Below, piece after piece: positions 25,191 to 39,800 of a stretch of 64,000 bases of DNA. Below the pieces are notes generated by a model, which saw only the letters and a program-made list of their open reading frames with translations, made no database searches and was not told where the DNA came from. Positions within the stretch are counted from its first letter, which is position 1. Each line of letters begins with the position of its first letter. Source of the DNA: Owenia fusiformis (Eukaryota > Annelida > Polychaeta > Sabellida > Oweniidae); the NCBI GenBank assembly GCA_903813345.2, contig CAIIXF020000008.1:12181278-12245277 (forward strand), in the 5' to 3' direction. The translations under genes and the position numbers were made by a program.

Positions 25191-26289
25191 TAGCGCGTAT
25201 TTGTGACAAACAAACACATTCAAAATACCCACTTATATTTCAAAATACGCACTTGCGGGTACTAACATTTTTGAGAAAGATATTTTGTCTATCTACATTT
25301 TGCATCTATTACAGTTGTCAGATTAAATTAATAATGGTAGCATCGCAAAGCTAAGACTTGCATCTTTCATTCACATACCTCATTCGAGAGAGGTCAAACA
25401 TCAAACATCCATGACTGCGCAAAAATAAAACAGAAAGACATTTGGTGCGAAAACATAACAAATTATTTTTGAAACGAGTTTAAAATGTGTTGATTCTATA
25501 GAATGTTGCTCTGTAGGTATTTCAACTGAAATGCATAGAGACATGACCTTTTGTAGACTTCTTTATAGGATTTTTCAAATAGGTTATTGACGTCAAGTCT
25601 ATTGCAGGTTTCTCCTACAAGATACAGTATCTCATTAGGTTGGATCATGACACTATTCTTTCTTCTAATCTAGAGATTGGAGTTTGTATAGTATTTTTTT
25701 AAAAAGGGCAAGGCTGGAAGTTACTTTCTTGATAATACTTGTATACATGGTGTAAAGTTTGTTATCTTTAGACAGACGTATGGGACGCTAAAGTTACTCC
25801 GACTTTCATAAGTCCGTTTACACCCCCTTAAATGATTGACGAGTGCCTGCCTACCTCTTGCTGTATACGCCCCTTCCATTGTAATAGTTTACATAATGGA
25901 ACACCCGTGACAGAACACCTTCCCCAAAGTCGGTCCTGTCGTTTGCTGGTTGTTAAATTCACACCAATACAGGCATCGCCAATTGGTCAAATTAATAATT
26001 TACAAGTACGTCCATTATTGAGGTTTGATACTGTGCATTCAATCAATGTAGAACTCAGGACAAGTACACGTACGTGCAGGATCGTTCATGTGCACAATCG
26101 CCTTAGCCACAGCCATCTTGACCATCTCTCTGCTTCTCTTACAATGGATGTGATGGTTCTCTACCTCTTAACTGCAGTAATTCCCAAAGATTTCAGCATT
26201 CATACATTTCGCAAATATATTTCGCACGAATTTGAACTCTTAAACCAATACCTCGATTTCTTAACTATATTAACTCAATTGGATTATGT
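25191..26289. other. Spacer between the two satellite arrays
   Basis: No gene recognised. An open frame at 25832-26401 runs on into the second satellite array and has no familiar motif, so it is not called. TTGACGTCAA near 25586 is palindromic. Confidence 0.45.
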
Positions 26290-27335
26290 CTTAATGGTCA
26301 TAATTGTGTTTTTTAATGAGTACATACATTTTTCTGACAGAACGAATATGTGGTCGTATGAACAATATACGATCATTCAACCACATTTTGGGAATTTTTG
26401 AATTTAGGAACTTGATCGATATTATTGAAAACATATCGTTTCGTTGTGTCTTTTGACTACTATGATTGTCATAATTGTGTTTTTAATGAGTACATACATT
26501 TCTTCTGACAGAAGGAGCATGTGGTCGAATGAACAATATACGATCATTCAACCACATTTTGGGAATTTTTGAATTTAGGAACTAGATCGATATTATCGAA
26601 AACATATCGTTTCGTTGTGTCTTTTGACTACTATAATTGTCATAATTGTGTTTTTTAATTAGTACATTCATTTTTTCTGACAGAATAAACATGTGGTCGA
26701 ATGAACAATATACGATCATTCAACCACATTTTGGGAATTCTTGAATTTAGGAACTTGATCGATATTATTGAAAACATATCGTTTCGTTGTGTCTTTTGAC
26801 TACTATGATTGTCATAATTGTGTTTTTAATGAGTACATACATTTCTTCTGACAGAAGGAGCATGTGGTCGAATGAACAATATACGATCATTCAACCACAT
26901 TTTGGGAATTTTTGAATTTAGGAACTAGATCGATATTATCGAAAACATATCGTTTCGTTGTGTCTTTTGACTACTATAATTGTCATAATTGTGTTTTTTA
27001 ATTAGTACATTCATTTTTTCTGACAGAATAAACATGTGGTCGAATGAACAATGTACGATCATTCAACCACATTTTGGGAATTATTGAATTTAGGAACTAT
27101 ATCGATATTATTGAAAATCTATCGTTTCGTTGTGTCTTTTGACTACTATAATTGTCATAATTGTGTTTTTTTAATGAGTACATACATTTCTTCTGACAGA
27201 ACGTACATGTGGTCGAATGAACAATATACGATCATTCAACCACATTTTGGGAATTCTTGAATTTAGGAACTTGATCGATATTATTGAAAACATATCTTTT
27301 CGTTATGTCTTTTGACTACTATGATTGTCATGGAT
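26290..27335 (+). repeat. 171-172 bp satellite array, six copies with dimer structure
   Basis: GTGGTCGAATGAAC (or close) occurs at 26350, 26521, 26693, 26864, 27036 and 27209. Copies 2 and 4 share ACAGAAGGAGCATG, and copies 3 and 5 share ACAGAATAAACATG, so a ~343 bp dimer was amplified. Each unit holds an inverted pair, ATGTGGTCGAATGA and TCATTCAACCACAT. Confidence 0.9.
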
Positions 27336-27867
27336 GAAAAAACAAAAATATAACTGCTGTGTTGTTATGAAGATTATATTCTAGAATCATTAATAACAGA
27401 ATTATAAAAACAAAACAAAACAATGTCATTCCAATGAAATTTAAGCTGGTCTTAGTCATTTAGGCAATCCAAGTAGAACCTCATTTTGACACATCTGTGG
27501 CTCTTACAGTATGTCTCACAGCTGGGAAAAAGCATACCCTTAAGATATATTCATATTGATACACTGCAACTAAACACATTTGGAGTAAAGTTTGTAACAT
27601 GTAATAATAAAATAAAATAAAGATTGCCAAAATATCACATGTACTAGTCTTATCAATAGGCTTTAGGCATGAGCTATTATTCAGTGTATAATGTCAGAAC
27701 ATAATGACATATACATGGAGGATGACCAGATTTATGAGATTGGACCATTAACATGGACAAGGTAAAGACATATTTCAAAAGTAATATATCATAACAAGAT
27801 ATTCAAATTTGCTGTTTCTACACTTCCATCAGTATTTTTGTAGAGTTTATACAACTTTTACTATTGT

Positions 27868-30800
27868 CTATAACATTCCATATGTCGATTGAAGAAGAAG
27901 CCTCCTCACTCCAGCGAATTCCTTCTCATTGTACACTGTTGGAAGGCCCTAAAATAGATAAGTTTGAACAATTTACTGTGTGGGCTTCTACGAAGGTACA
28001 CCTGAATATTTATCAGAAATATTAGAGAAAAGACACAAATTGCATGCATGCAAGAACTGATATTATATTAGATATTACATGGAAATGTAGGATTACTGGT
28101 AAATATTGATTTTGCATTTAGTTTACACTTAATATTCCTTGTAATCAACAAGTGATTATTTCGTTTTTTAAGAACCATACAAACAATTATTAAATTGCAC
28201 AAGTCACACTAAAACTTTTATGAGGTTTTATATAAACTGCTATGTATGTACAACATATGTACAGTACCTGACCAATACAATGTATATTCTTCATAACTGC
28301 AAACCCGCAGTCTGTACCATTTGTTTGTTGGGTACACTAGGATAAAAAAAACATAGAATTACAAAATATGTCATTAAATTTTTAAGCTTGTGCATACTAG
28401 ACAAGACCTGTGTTCACTAACTGAAGCTTCTAATTCATTCTTTGTTTTCCTGTTGCATACTCTAGTGAGATTGATTTGTATTATTATAGGACTTAAAGTA
28501 AAGCACACATCTTACCTTTTGACTTATGACTCTTATCCCCACCTCATTTAGAGGCTCAAAACCAAATGTCCTACTTATGCCATTGAAATATCTGTAAAAA
28601 GATATAGGTAATTCCAATAAATAATGTGTTAAAACAAGAAATTGGCGCCTCCACAGAGTAGCAAATACCAACAAACACAATATTAATAAATCTGTATATG
28701 TATGTAGGTATCATTGGAAATTGAATTATTCAAAATTTACAGTATTTTGAGCCTACATAACTATAATGAACCGTTATTAATGAAGAAATTCACATTTGGG
28801 CATATCAGTGACTTTAAACAGCTCTAAACTTCCTCCTATGGAGATAGCCTTTTCGAGCTTGAGTTGTTGTCTCACTTGGTCTTTTAAGCTAAATATGTAC
28901 ATTATACATTTATATATACTATCATACATTTAACATAGACAATTTACTTTACAAATCTGCAGATATATTGTTGGTATGAGGTCTTCATCGCCTTTCCTGT
29001 GTTTAGCGAATCATAGCACTTTACCATCCTGAAAATAATTTTGAATTGAAATATTTGACATATGACCTAAAGTCATCTTAACATTTTTTTGAATTTACTT
29101 AAAACTTGGTATAACTAATGGTCTAAAACAATTTACTCAAAACATATGCTTAAAAATTCCTTCAAAAATCTCCACAATTATTGTTTAACATTACATCTTT
29201 TACAATAACTTTTTGAACATTCATCCATTAGTTTGAGTATGATTGATAGTAGGTGTACTTAATTTTACATGTATATACTTTTTTGTTACATACCTTTCTC
29301 CAACAGCGTAATGTAGAAGGATCCAGTGCTCCGAATGGCTAAAATATTTAAGGTTCATTAACATTCATAAGGTGTGACTGGAAACTTAATACATACAAAT
29401 TCAGGGTTGCGACATCATTTTTTTAATCCAAATCCTGATACCGACTCAAGTGCGAGATAACCAGACCAAGTGTGTTGGTTTTAAAAGTTAGAGAGAATTT
29501 ACAAATATATTCACTGATTACATCTCATGATTTAAGTATTTTAATAATTATCTCAGCTTTGTTGTCCAATTGTCAACTTTTACAAAATTTCCTCGTTTTA
29601 CAGAGGATCCACTTTTATCTTCCTTTAATTTAACCTTTCCTAGGCCTAATAGGAACACTGTTCCTTCTAGAACTATACCACAACAAGGATAAGCACTACT
29701 GGTTCAATCATTCAACTTTTTGATTCCTTTTACATGCTAATTCCAGAGTAGTGTCATGGATGTAATATTACTACGAAATGTTTAACAATACATGTACATG
29801 TTGCTAATATATAAATCTTTGGTATGTAATATAGATACAGTTTTGCTAATTTAACAAATAACTTACAGGACTGGAACCACAACATGTTCAACAGTGGAAC
29901 CAAGGAAAGGGTTCCATCTCCGGTGAACTTCCTCATGGCCAGCATACGAGATGTCATTGAGGAACAGTTGGGAAGTGGTAGCATTCAGCACTAATGTGCT
30001 GTTGAACCTGCACTGGGTGCTAAAACAATAATAGACTACAAACATAAGTTAAAGCTAACAACTTTGTTTCACCATGTTATATTACTTAAATATTTTACTT
30101 ATTATCTTATTTTAATATGGGATGTGTAAAAATGTGAATGTATATATTTTTCTCTTTTAATAATTTGTAAAATTAGATGACAAAAATAAATCTGAAATAT
30201 CTCACACTTAATTATCAAGATATTACATATTGAGATAAAGAAAAAATAGTACACTAACAAAATGAAAAAATTAATTCCATCCATAGTGCAACATCCCCCA
30301 GGCTGGAATTGGGCAATCTCATCCGTTGTCAAGGCAAAACCCACAGGTAGTCTTATAATACTACAATAAAGACATAGTAAATCATTCACAAATAATAAAG
30401 TGTAAAAAGATGAACAATGAAAAATTACTAATAAACATATCCACCTATGTTGTGATGTCTTTTTGTGATATTATATGTTGTGATGTATGTACTAACCTTT
30501 GTGACATTTGGGGGCTGCAACATTTCCATGTGATGCCTAGCTGTTCTAGAGTTCCTTTTGGGATGCCAAGGCATCTGTAGTGCAGCCATCGTGGACATGA
30601 GGCACATCCTAATACCTCCTCTCCTCTATTCCAACAAATGGAGGAAGAACACTAAATAAAAGAATTAACTGTTCACTCATTCAATTGCAAATGCAACTAC
30701 ATAATGTTAATGGTATGTTATACATAATGTATTATATTATCAGTATGTAATTTCGTACTGCTCTAAAAAGATATTTAATTTTGTACTTTCAAAGTCAATG

Positions 30801-33800
30801 ATATATCTAAACCTAAAATTCATGCTAATTAGATTAGTGACCACATAGTTAGTAGCCAACAAGCAGCAGGTAGGGAACTCTACTTAGTTTAAAACACACA
30901 GAAACATTTTAATGAGTGCATTTAATGCTGAAAATACAAACTAGTGATTGTATACACCCATGAAAACACACTTGTGTATGTAACAATGTACCTATTTTTT
31001 TTTTTTATAGTATAAACTTTATTGAAGTAAAGTCAATACATTTTCGGCCACCAATCGCCATATTGGCATTATAGGTTGGCCATATTTGTGTGAATGCATG
31101 CTGAATGATGAGTGTATGAACAACTGATGAAAAACAATGGTGATGTATATGATAGGATATGTGCGCCAAATGAACTATATATGCCATTTTTGAGGAACTT
31201 CTGAAATCCAGATCAGGAAAAAACATTTTGCTATTGCATGGTGAGCAACCTTGAGTTTCTTACCTCCATATTTCCTTGATCTTCATCACTTTTCTGTTCA
31301 GCATCCTATTAATCAAATATTTCATAACAATAAATTCAAAATGCCTCTTATTTCTGCCTACATTCCACTATATAATATTTTAGGACCTTTAAGTTTAAGA
31401 ACACATTTTCTTGAGATATGAGGATGCCTACTAAATTCTATTTTTCATTTAAAGAAAAATGCTGTACCTGGAAGGTTATTACTTACATTGAGCAACCTTG
31501 AGTTTCTTACCTCCATATTTCCTTGATCTTCATCACTTTTCTGTTCAGCATCCTATTAATCAAATATTTCATAACAATAAATTCAAAATGCCTCTTATTT
31601 CTGCCTACATTCCACTATATAATATTTTAGGACCTTTAAGTTTAAGAACACATTTTCTTGAGATATGAGGATGCCTACTAAATTCTATTTTTCATTTAAA
31701 GAAAAATGCTGTACCTGGAAGGTTATTACTTACATTGAGCAACCTTGAGTTTCTTACCTCCATATTTCCTTGATCTTCATCACTTTTCTGTTCAGCATCC
31801 TATTAATCAAATATTTCATAACAATAAATTCAAAATGCCTCTTATTTCTGCCTACATTCCACCATATAATATTTTAGGACCTTTAAGTTTAAGAACACAT
31901 TTTTTTTGAGATATGAGGATGCCTACTAAATTCTATTTTTCATTTAAAGAAAATGCTGTACCTGGAAGGTTAATTCAATAAAAGAACATGTGTTAAAACA
32001 GTTCTAGGATGCATAAGATGTTTTTCCCAATGAAGAAATATTAAATCTAACATGGTTAACATGGTATGATTCTAAATAAAGATACTGTACATTCATACCT
32101 CAAAATATTCCTTAGCTGCATTGTATATCTCCTCAAGTTGTGGCATGGTATGTCTAGGAGTGTCCTTAGCTATAGATTAAATTTTTATATTATTTCATCG
32201 ATTAGAGTTGTGTTCTACCCCAGTCATAACTTGACCTGCTTTCAGTAGCCTGGTATTTTATTGACCTTAGCTGTATGACTTCTTGAGCAGATCAAAATAG
32301 ATTTGAATTTAAAGACTGCCCGAGATAATGATATTTTCAATATTTGAGCAAAGGAAGGTTATGTCAAACAAACATTCAGTAGTTTTTGTCACCCATTGAC
32401 TAATGATGAATTTTAGTTTTTCTCTCATATATATTGATATTTATTGCTCAAATGAACACTGTTATAAACTGACCGTATAATGATCAGTGTCTCATAAGCC
32501 ACCATCAGCTGGTGGTATTATAAAAATGTTATATTTATTGTAAAAATGTATGTATAAACTAGAGACACTATAATAAAATATTTTAATAAAAAAATAACTA
32601 ATGGAGAATGTTGATTGAATTTATCGAAAAGGTCTAATATGGTTAGATATACATCCAGATATTTTGGCATTGTGGCACTACTATACAGATTGAAGACTTA
32701 CTTCCAGCATTCGGGGAGCAGAAGACAATACCCTCTGGCCACCATTCTGGCTTGTTTTCAGGTAACCATTTTGATTTCCGCCCATGACCTATTGTTACAT
32801 ATAATTTTTACCCATTATCACAATTAATTTAGATTGGGCTGACATTATAAAAATTATAAAAACAATTTAACAAAATATTCAGTTAGAACTAATTTTGGTG
32901 ACTTATTCTGCTTAATGTTGTGCATGTTCTTCAATAATACCCATTTAAAGAAGAAAACAGTTGTGTCAGACATACAACTGATCAATTACTCCGATGCGAG
33001 TAGGTAGTTACCAGTTTCACCACCAGGTGGCTACTTCGGGGGAAATAACATGGCAGGGTATTACAAACTTCCCTTAAACCTGAATATTCATCAGTTTTAG
33101 TGGTTCACTTTTCATATAACCCTTATGTATGTGATAGATATACAAATTAAAATATGTCCAGTAAAAGAAAATATTATCTACCCAACACAAGATATTTCGC
33201 TTTTTGTGGTTTTACAACATGGGGTCTATGGGGAATCTCCCCGCCCTTGAAGTCACATTTTCAAAGAAAATTAAATTTTCAAAGTTGATAAACTCTTTTC
33301 AAAACCACATTTCTAGATGTAATTTTAATGACGTAAATCAAGATTATTTTTACTCGCATCTAGGATATTGAGATTTGTAATCTATAGATGTAAATACACA
33401 TACAATACTAAGATCAAATAACGAACACAAGATTATTAAACTGTACCTGAGGTCCTTTTATGGGTTGCAGCTACAATGCTCCTCAGCTGATCGACATATC
33501 TGCTTTTTGCATCGACATCAAACAAGTTACCTATGCCGGCTGAGAAACAATCTAGCATTTACACTAAATTCTCTAAACAATACAATTCATCATTCATATA
33601 ATAAATAAATCGATTTTGTACATAAACTATCTCTCAATAATACACCAATTAAAGTTACATTTAATTATCTAATTTGCTGTAAAAGCTGTATACCTGAATA
33701 CCTTACATTGACTACTTATGACTACTCTTGCTTCTATTATCCCGGTAGGTCCACTTAGCGCAACTTGAAAGTGACTTTCAAACAGTGATGACAATGTGCT

Positions 33801-36800
33801 ACTGGTACAATACACAGCAACAACAATCGCATCAGTGATGATTTATTCACTTGCGCTCTATACTACAACTAAGTTGATTTCCATATTTCATGCTTTCAAT
33901 CATATTCAGCTACTGTACATGTCTGCTTGAAAAAATGTATACTAAATATTAATAAAAAAGGACTAAATATACTTTACTCTCACACTAAAATGTAGTAATA
34001 AAGGCTACAATACAATACAATATAATTTGAATATATTTATTGCAAGTAATTTACATATTACCTGACACAATAGGAAAAATTCAGGGAGAATATATTGTTG
34101 TAATGTATTTGATAATGATTGATTACTTGATAGTGTAGCTAGTCTAAATGGAAGTTTAATGTTTAGTTGGACATGAATATTAGAATTAAAAGGGCAAGAA
34201 AGTAGGATTTTGGATATGGGCAGCATTTTCATCACATATATTCTAATAATAAGATGATTACCTTTAGGTGAATCTTGCTCTTCAGGTAAATCACCACTGT
34301 TTATTTTGGACAATAACTTTGTTACGAGTTCATTGTCACAAAAGCCTTGGACTCTCCCAGAACCTTAAACATCAGCTGCCTTATTTTATCTTAATACATG
34401 TCACAATATAAGGCACAAAATATGAGAAAATCAGGACAATCAAATGTTTGTGATGTATTTTAATGTCTACATAATCATTGCAAATTCTACTTTTAGAAGT
34501 CCATGTTTCAAGCCAAAAATCATTACAATTGTTCAATATTTTGAATCTCCTTTTTAACATCATTAATTTGAAAACACATGTCGCTTAAAGCAGGTACATT
34601 GTATGTGGAGTTTACTTACATACTATCTCTACACTGCCCTCATTATAGAACATCATCATTCCCATAACGCCTGTTCTGGTGTATAGTTCCTTGACCTAAA
34701 TAAAAAATTATTAGTGAAGCAATTTCCATCAAATAGCCATGGCTGCCATTTTCACTAAATCCTTATACTAATTTTTCAGTTATAGCAAATCACAATATAA
34801 CATACATAAAAATGGCTGTATAACATAATATATATTTATATTAGAACAAACAAGACATAAGTGATTTTACCACCAATAAAGCAAGTGGGCGCCTGAACAA
34901 ATTGACATTTTAAAGAAGCTTGCACCTAAAAAATCTTAATTGCATCCACATGAAAAATCAGAAAATCAAGAAAAAGAGTTTTACATTCACTTGATCAAGC
35001 CTTTTTTCAAAATCTAAGGTGGGTGCTGCAGCCACTTTTTGGGATTAATTGGTATTACACTTGAATATGGTGGCTTAATGGCTCTGCCATAGGGTATCAA
35101 TCAAATAGCAACAGTAACACCCACGTCACATTTCCCACGGCCGCCATGCGGTCTATCATTTCTGCGGCCAGTAGCTTTTCTACGCTCGCCGTAGAATTTC
35201 TGCGCTCTTATACTTTTGCAGTCACATTTCCCACAGCAGCCGCACGGTGAATTTTAAATTTCTGTTGATAAATAATACTTTTTTCATTTTATTTACATTA
35301 GGACAATTTATAAATATTATTCATTTAGGATGTAATATCAAATGAAAAGTGATCGTGAAACATTGACAAATAATGATTCAATCTTGTTGAGCCAGTTGAT
35401 TTCTATGGGGACCTCAGAAATGAACAAATATTATAACTCCGAGTTATAATTTCTATGGCGACCCTGCGGCCCGTAAAAAACTGGATACGCCTTACGGAGG
35501 CCGCGAGGTGAGCATAGTTTTTCTACGCTCGCTGCAGAAATTCACTGATTTAATTGATCTGAGGTCGACGCACGGCCTCCGTACGACAAATGTGACTGGG
35601 ATGTTACTCACCTCTTTCTTCAATTGAGAAATTTTGCGTTTAGCAAAATGTTTCCTCTTCTTGCTGTCAGTCATAAACTGGCCTTTGAACTTCCCTGCCT
35701 GTAAACAGCAATACATCATGAATTCATGAAGGTTCAAATACATACGAGAGGAATGATCTAACAAGAAACAAGTTTATTAGATTAATTGACTCTCTGACGT
35801 CGTAGACAATGAGATTTTACAGGGCTGTAATGTCAAGAAATTTAATAACATGGATACAGTTCACTGATTTTTAAAATTGGATAATTGACTAATTTCAATT
35901 CAATTCAATTTCAATTTATTCATACATTTAATCATTATGTGTACATATATTATTAATAACAGGTGGCACCACAGGTGATGCTTATACCCGTACATATAGT
36001 AGTTAAATCATATAGCATATCATTATGTTGTCAAGGAATCAAACCAGAATGTAATCACAAAAGTTAGGTAAATAAATAAAGGTTGTTGGGGGATCCATGA
36101 TGCTCATTTCTTTTGAAGCCAAGAAGGTGCCATATGCCATGGGGAAAAAAAAATTATGAATGTGTAGTTTCATTAATTATTATTTAAAGACGCCAGGCTA
36201 CCGCGTTGACGCCAATAATTTTCTAAAAGTGTGATTCTTATAAAATATTAGTTATTATTGTACCTTCCCCAAGGTTGGTACGATCAGAATCATTGTGTTA
36301 AATCGTCAGTAGTTCGGGGCAGCCCCCAGGTCGGCCCATGTACCTCCCTTGAGAGCCTACCCTAACTTCTTAGCGAAGAAACAAGAAGTGACACAGTCAA
36401 CCAATGATTAATAAGCTGAGAGAATATGTTTCTTAAGCTTTGATTTAAGAAAAGAACTTGAATTAGACTTTTTTATTTCTTCTGGGAGACTGTTCCATAT
36501 GGATGAACCACTAAAGGCTATTGTTTTTTTGCCATAGTTTTCAGTTTTTGCTTTAGGAAGGGTAAAGTTTGATTTGCCTCTAGTGTTATATCTATGAAAA
36601 TCTCCATGGGTTTTGAAATAATCTGGAAAAATAGTTTTATAATTGTTTATATCATTTTTCCATTTAAAGACAAATTCAGCAATATTGATTTTATATATAT
36701 CATGTATTTGTATGATTCTAAGCTCTTTAAAAAGTGGTTGACTGTGGTCTCTATAGCCACTTTGAGTTGCCAACCTAACAAATCTCTTTTGTATCAAGTG

Positions 36801-39800
36801 TAATGGATTAAGAGTTGTGGGATTTGTATTACCCCATATTATGTTACCATATGTAAGGTATGAATGAAACAGGGAGTTGTAGATAGTGATAAAAGTTTTT
36901 CTGTCTAAGATGTGCTTGATCTTAAAAAGAATCCCCAGTGTCCTGGAGAGTTTAACTCTAATCATACTTATGTGATCTTTAAACATTAAATGTTGATCAA
37001 TGATCAAGCCTAAAAAATTTGTCACAGGGACTCTTTCTATTTTTTGATCATTAATAAGAATTTGTATGTCATTACCATTGTATATTTTCTTTTTTGAAGA
37101 AAATATTATGTATTTCGTCTTTTCAACATTAAGTGAAAGTTTATTTGTTTCAAGCCATGCTTGTATTGTTTTAAGTTCTTGATTCAGAGTAGTTTGTAGG
37201 TCCACTAATGTTTTTCCATTGATCAAGATATTTGTGTCATCTGCGAATAGGACAAATAGAAGATCTTGTGAGGTCAAATAAATATCATTAATATACAAGA
37301 TGAAAAACAAAGGTCCCAAAACCGAACCTTGAGGGACACCACAATGAATAGTTTCAGCTTTTGAAATAGATTCGTTAAACTTTGTACTTTGTTTTCGATT
37401 TGTGAAGTAACTAGAGACCCAACCTAAAGCTGGCCCTCTAATACCGTAAAATTCAAGCTTTTGTAATAGTATATTATGATCAATCGTATCAAAGGCCTTG
37501 GAAAAATCTAAGAAAAGACCTATACTAAATTCACCATTATCAATCGACTTCTTAATTCTCTCCACAAACTGTAAAACAGCCATATATGTTGACCTTTTCT
37601 CTCTGAAACCAAATTGGTTTATATACAAAATTTCAAATTTAGTGATAAAACTGCTCATTCGATTAAACATTAATTTTTCCAAAACTTTTGAGAAAACTGG
37701 AAGAACTGAAATTGGTCTATAATTGGTAAAGAGATTAATCTGTTCTTTTTTATAAATCGGAGTTACTTTTGCTATTTTTAATTTATCTGGAAAAATTCCC
37801 TTTTGAAAAGATTTATTAAAGACATGCAGAAGTGGTTTAACAAGCTCATTGTTACATTGTTTCATTACATCAGGTTTAAGATTATCTATTCCTGCTGCTG
37901 AATCTTTAAGCTTTGTCAGTTCTCTTTTAAGTTCTTCACTTACTATAGGGATTAAAAATATGCTTGAAGGTTGAGAATTAAGTTTTTTCATGAAGTCAAA
38001 AGGAGTTCTATCTGTTTTAGGTATTTTTGAGGCTAGTTTTAATCCAATGTTAGAGAAAAATAGATTGAACTGGTTAGCAATCTCCTGATTATCTGTGATT
38101 TCTCTGTCATTTAACAAAAAAGATGTTGCATTGTTTGATTTATTCTTAGATCGATGAAGTAGCTCATTTATTATTTCCCAATTGCTTTTAATATTTCCCG
38201 CTGCAGCCTCAAATTTCTTCCTGTAAAATTGTTTTTCCGCAAATTTTACTACTCTTTTTAAAATTCTATCATATATTTTATATGCATCTTTGTTTTTATT
38301 GGAAGGGTTTCTGATATATTTTTTATATAGTTTAGATTTTGTTTTAACAGATGTCACTATTCCTGCCGTTATCCATGGTTTAGAAATATTATTAAATAGT
38401 TTAATTGTTCGAGTTTGTATTGGAAAGGACTTGTTATATAATGATTGGATTTTATCATCAAATGTATTGTAGGCTTCATTTGGATCATCCATTGAAGTAA
38501 CCGATTCCCAATTTTCCTGCTGTAAAGATGATTTAAAAGATGCTATCGTTTCTCTATTTACCCTTCTGTATGATATTTGAATTCGTTTTATGCTTGAGAA
38601 TGCTCTTTTATTTGTTACATATATTGGGAAATGATCTGAAATGTCATATACAAGAACACCACACAAATCAACCGTATTATCATTTGTAAAAATATTATCT
38701 ATAAGGGTTGCTGATGTGCTTGTCACCCGAGTGGCTCTATAAATAACAGGGCTATGATTGTATGATTTAAAAATATTGTAAAAATTTTCAGTGGGTAGAT
38801 GTTCTTTTGTTTTAAAAAGGTCGACATTAAAATCACCAGCAACATATGAAACCTTATTTTCTCGAGATATGATAGACATATAGACCTCCAGATCATGATT
38901 AAAGTCATCAATATTTACATTAGGTGGTTTATAGATTACAGTAAATAAAACATTTCTTTGATTCTGCATCACCACTTCAACAGTGAGAACATCACAGTTA
39001 GGATTGTTAAATTTTAAGTCCATTCTTGGTTTAATATTCATAGATTTGTGAATATATAAACAAACACCACCTCCTTTACTATTTCGTGATTTAAAGTAAC
39101 CTTTGTAATTAAGATAGCTTTCATATTTAGATTCATCTTCTGTATAAAGCCATGTTTCAGATAGTGCAACAACAGAAATTGTTTTGTCAAGGGATTCAAG
39201 CATACTATTCAATTTCCACTGATTTTTTGACAGGCTTCTAATATTGGAATGCAGTAAAGAAAGTTCAGTACCAGTTTTAGAGTTCATGTTGTTGTTAAAT
39301 GCTGATATTGTTTTATATTCACACTTATTTATAAGGTTATTTGTCTCAACATCATATTCAGGCGCATTTTCAGTAGTATGGTTCATATCTAATGGATTAA
39401 AGCATTTGTTTTCAAAATTTGAAATAACATTACATGATGGCACTAATTCGAGTAGTTCATTTTTGTCAATAATACTTGCAAAAGGCAAAAATGACCATGG
39501 CACTGACACAGAATTTAGATCACCCTGTATCGAGATTGCTAAGTAGGATTTTCATCATGCAGATCCCCCTAAAAGATACAAATTTGCTCAACATTTTCAT
39601 TTTTTGATAAAGAAAGACCATCTGTCTGGCCTGGAGCTATACAAAGAAAATCTTGCTACTCCACAAAGGGAGTCTGAATAACGTTTACCTTATTCAGTGG
39701 GCATATATTATGTTCAAACTTAGTGTAAAAATAAATAGATGTATGTTGATATGTTACATACCTAATATTTACAGGTTTGAAAAAAGTGACATGCGTGAAT

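Noticed and set aside
25832-26401. 189-codon ORF between the satellite arrays
   Set aside because: No known motif, no splice context, and its last third lies in the satellite array.
34005-34313. 102-codon minus-strand ORF starting MSKINSGD
   Set aside because: Its first 17 residues belong to the Ulp1 exon 34363-34262; the rest runs into the intron after a good GTAATC donor.
37498-38472. Plus-strand ORFs of 60-74 codons within the LINE
   Set aside because: Shadows of ORF2 on the opposite strand.
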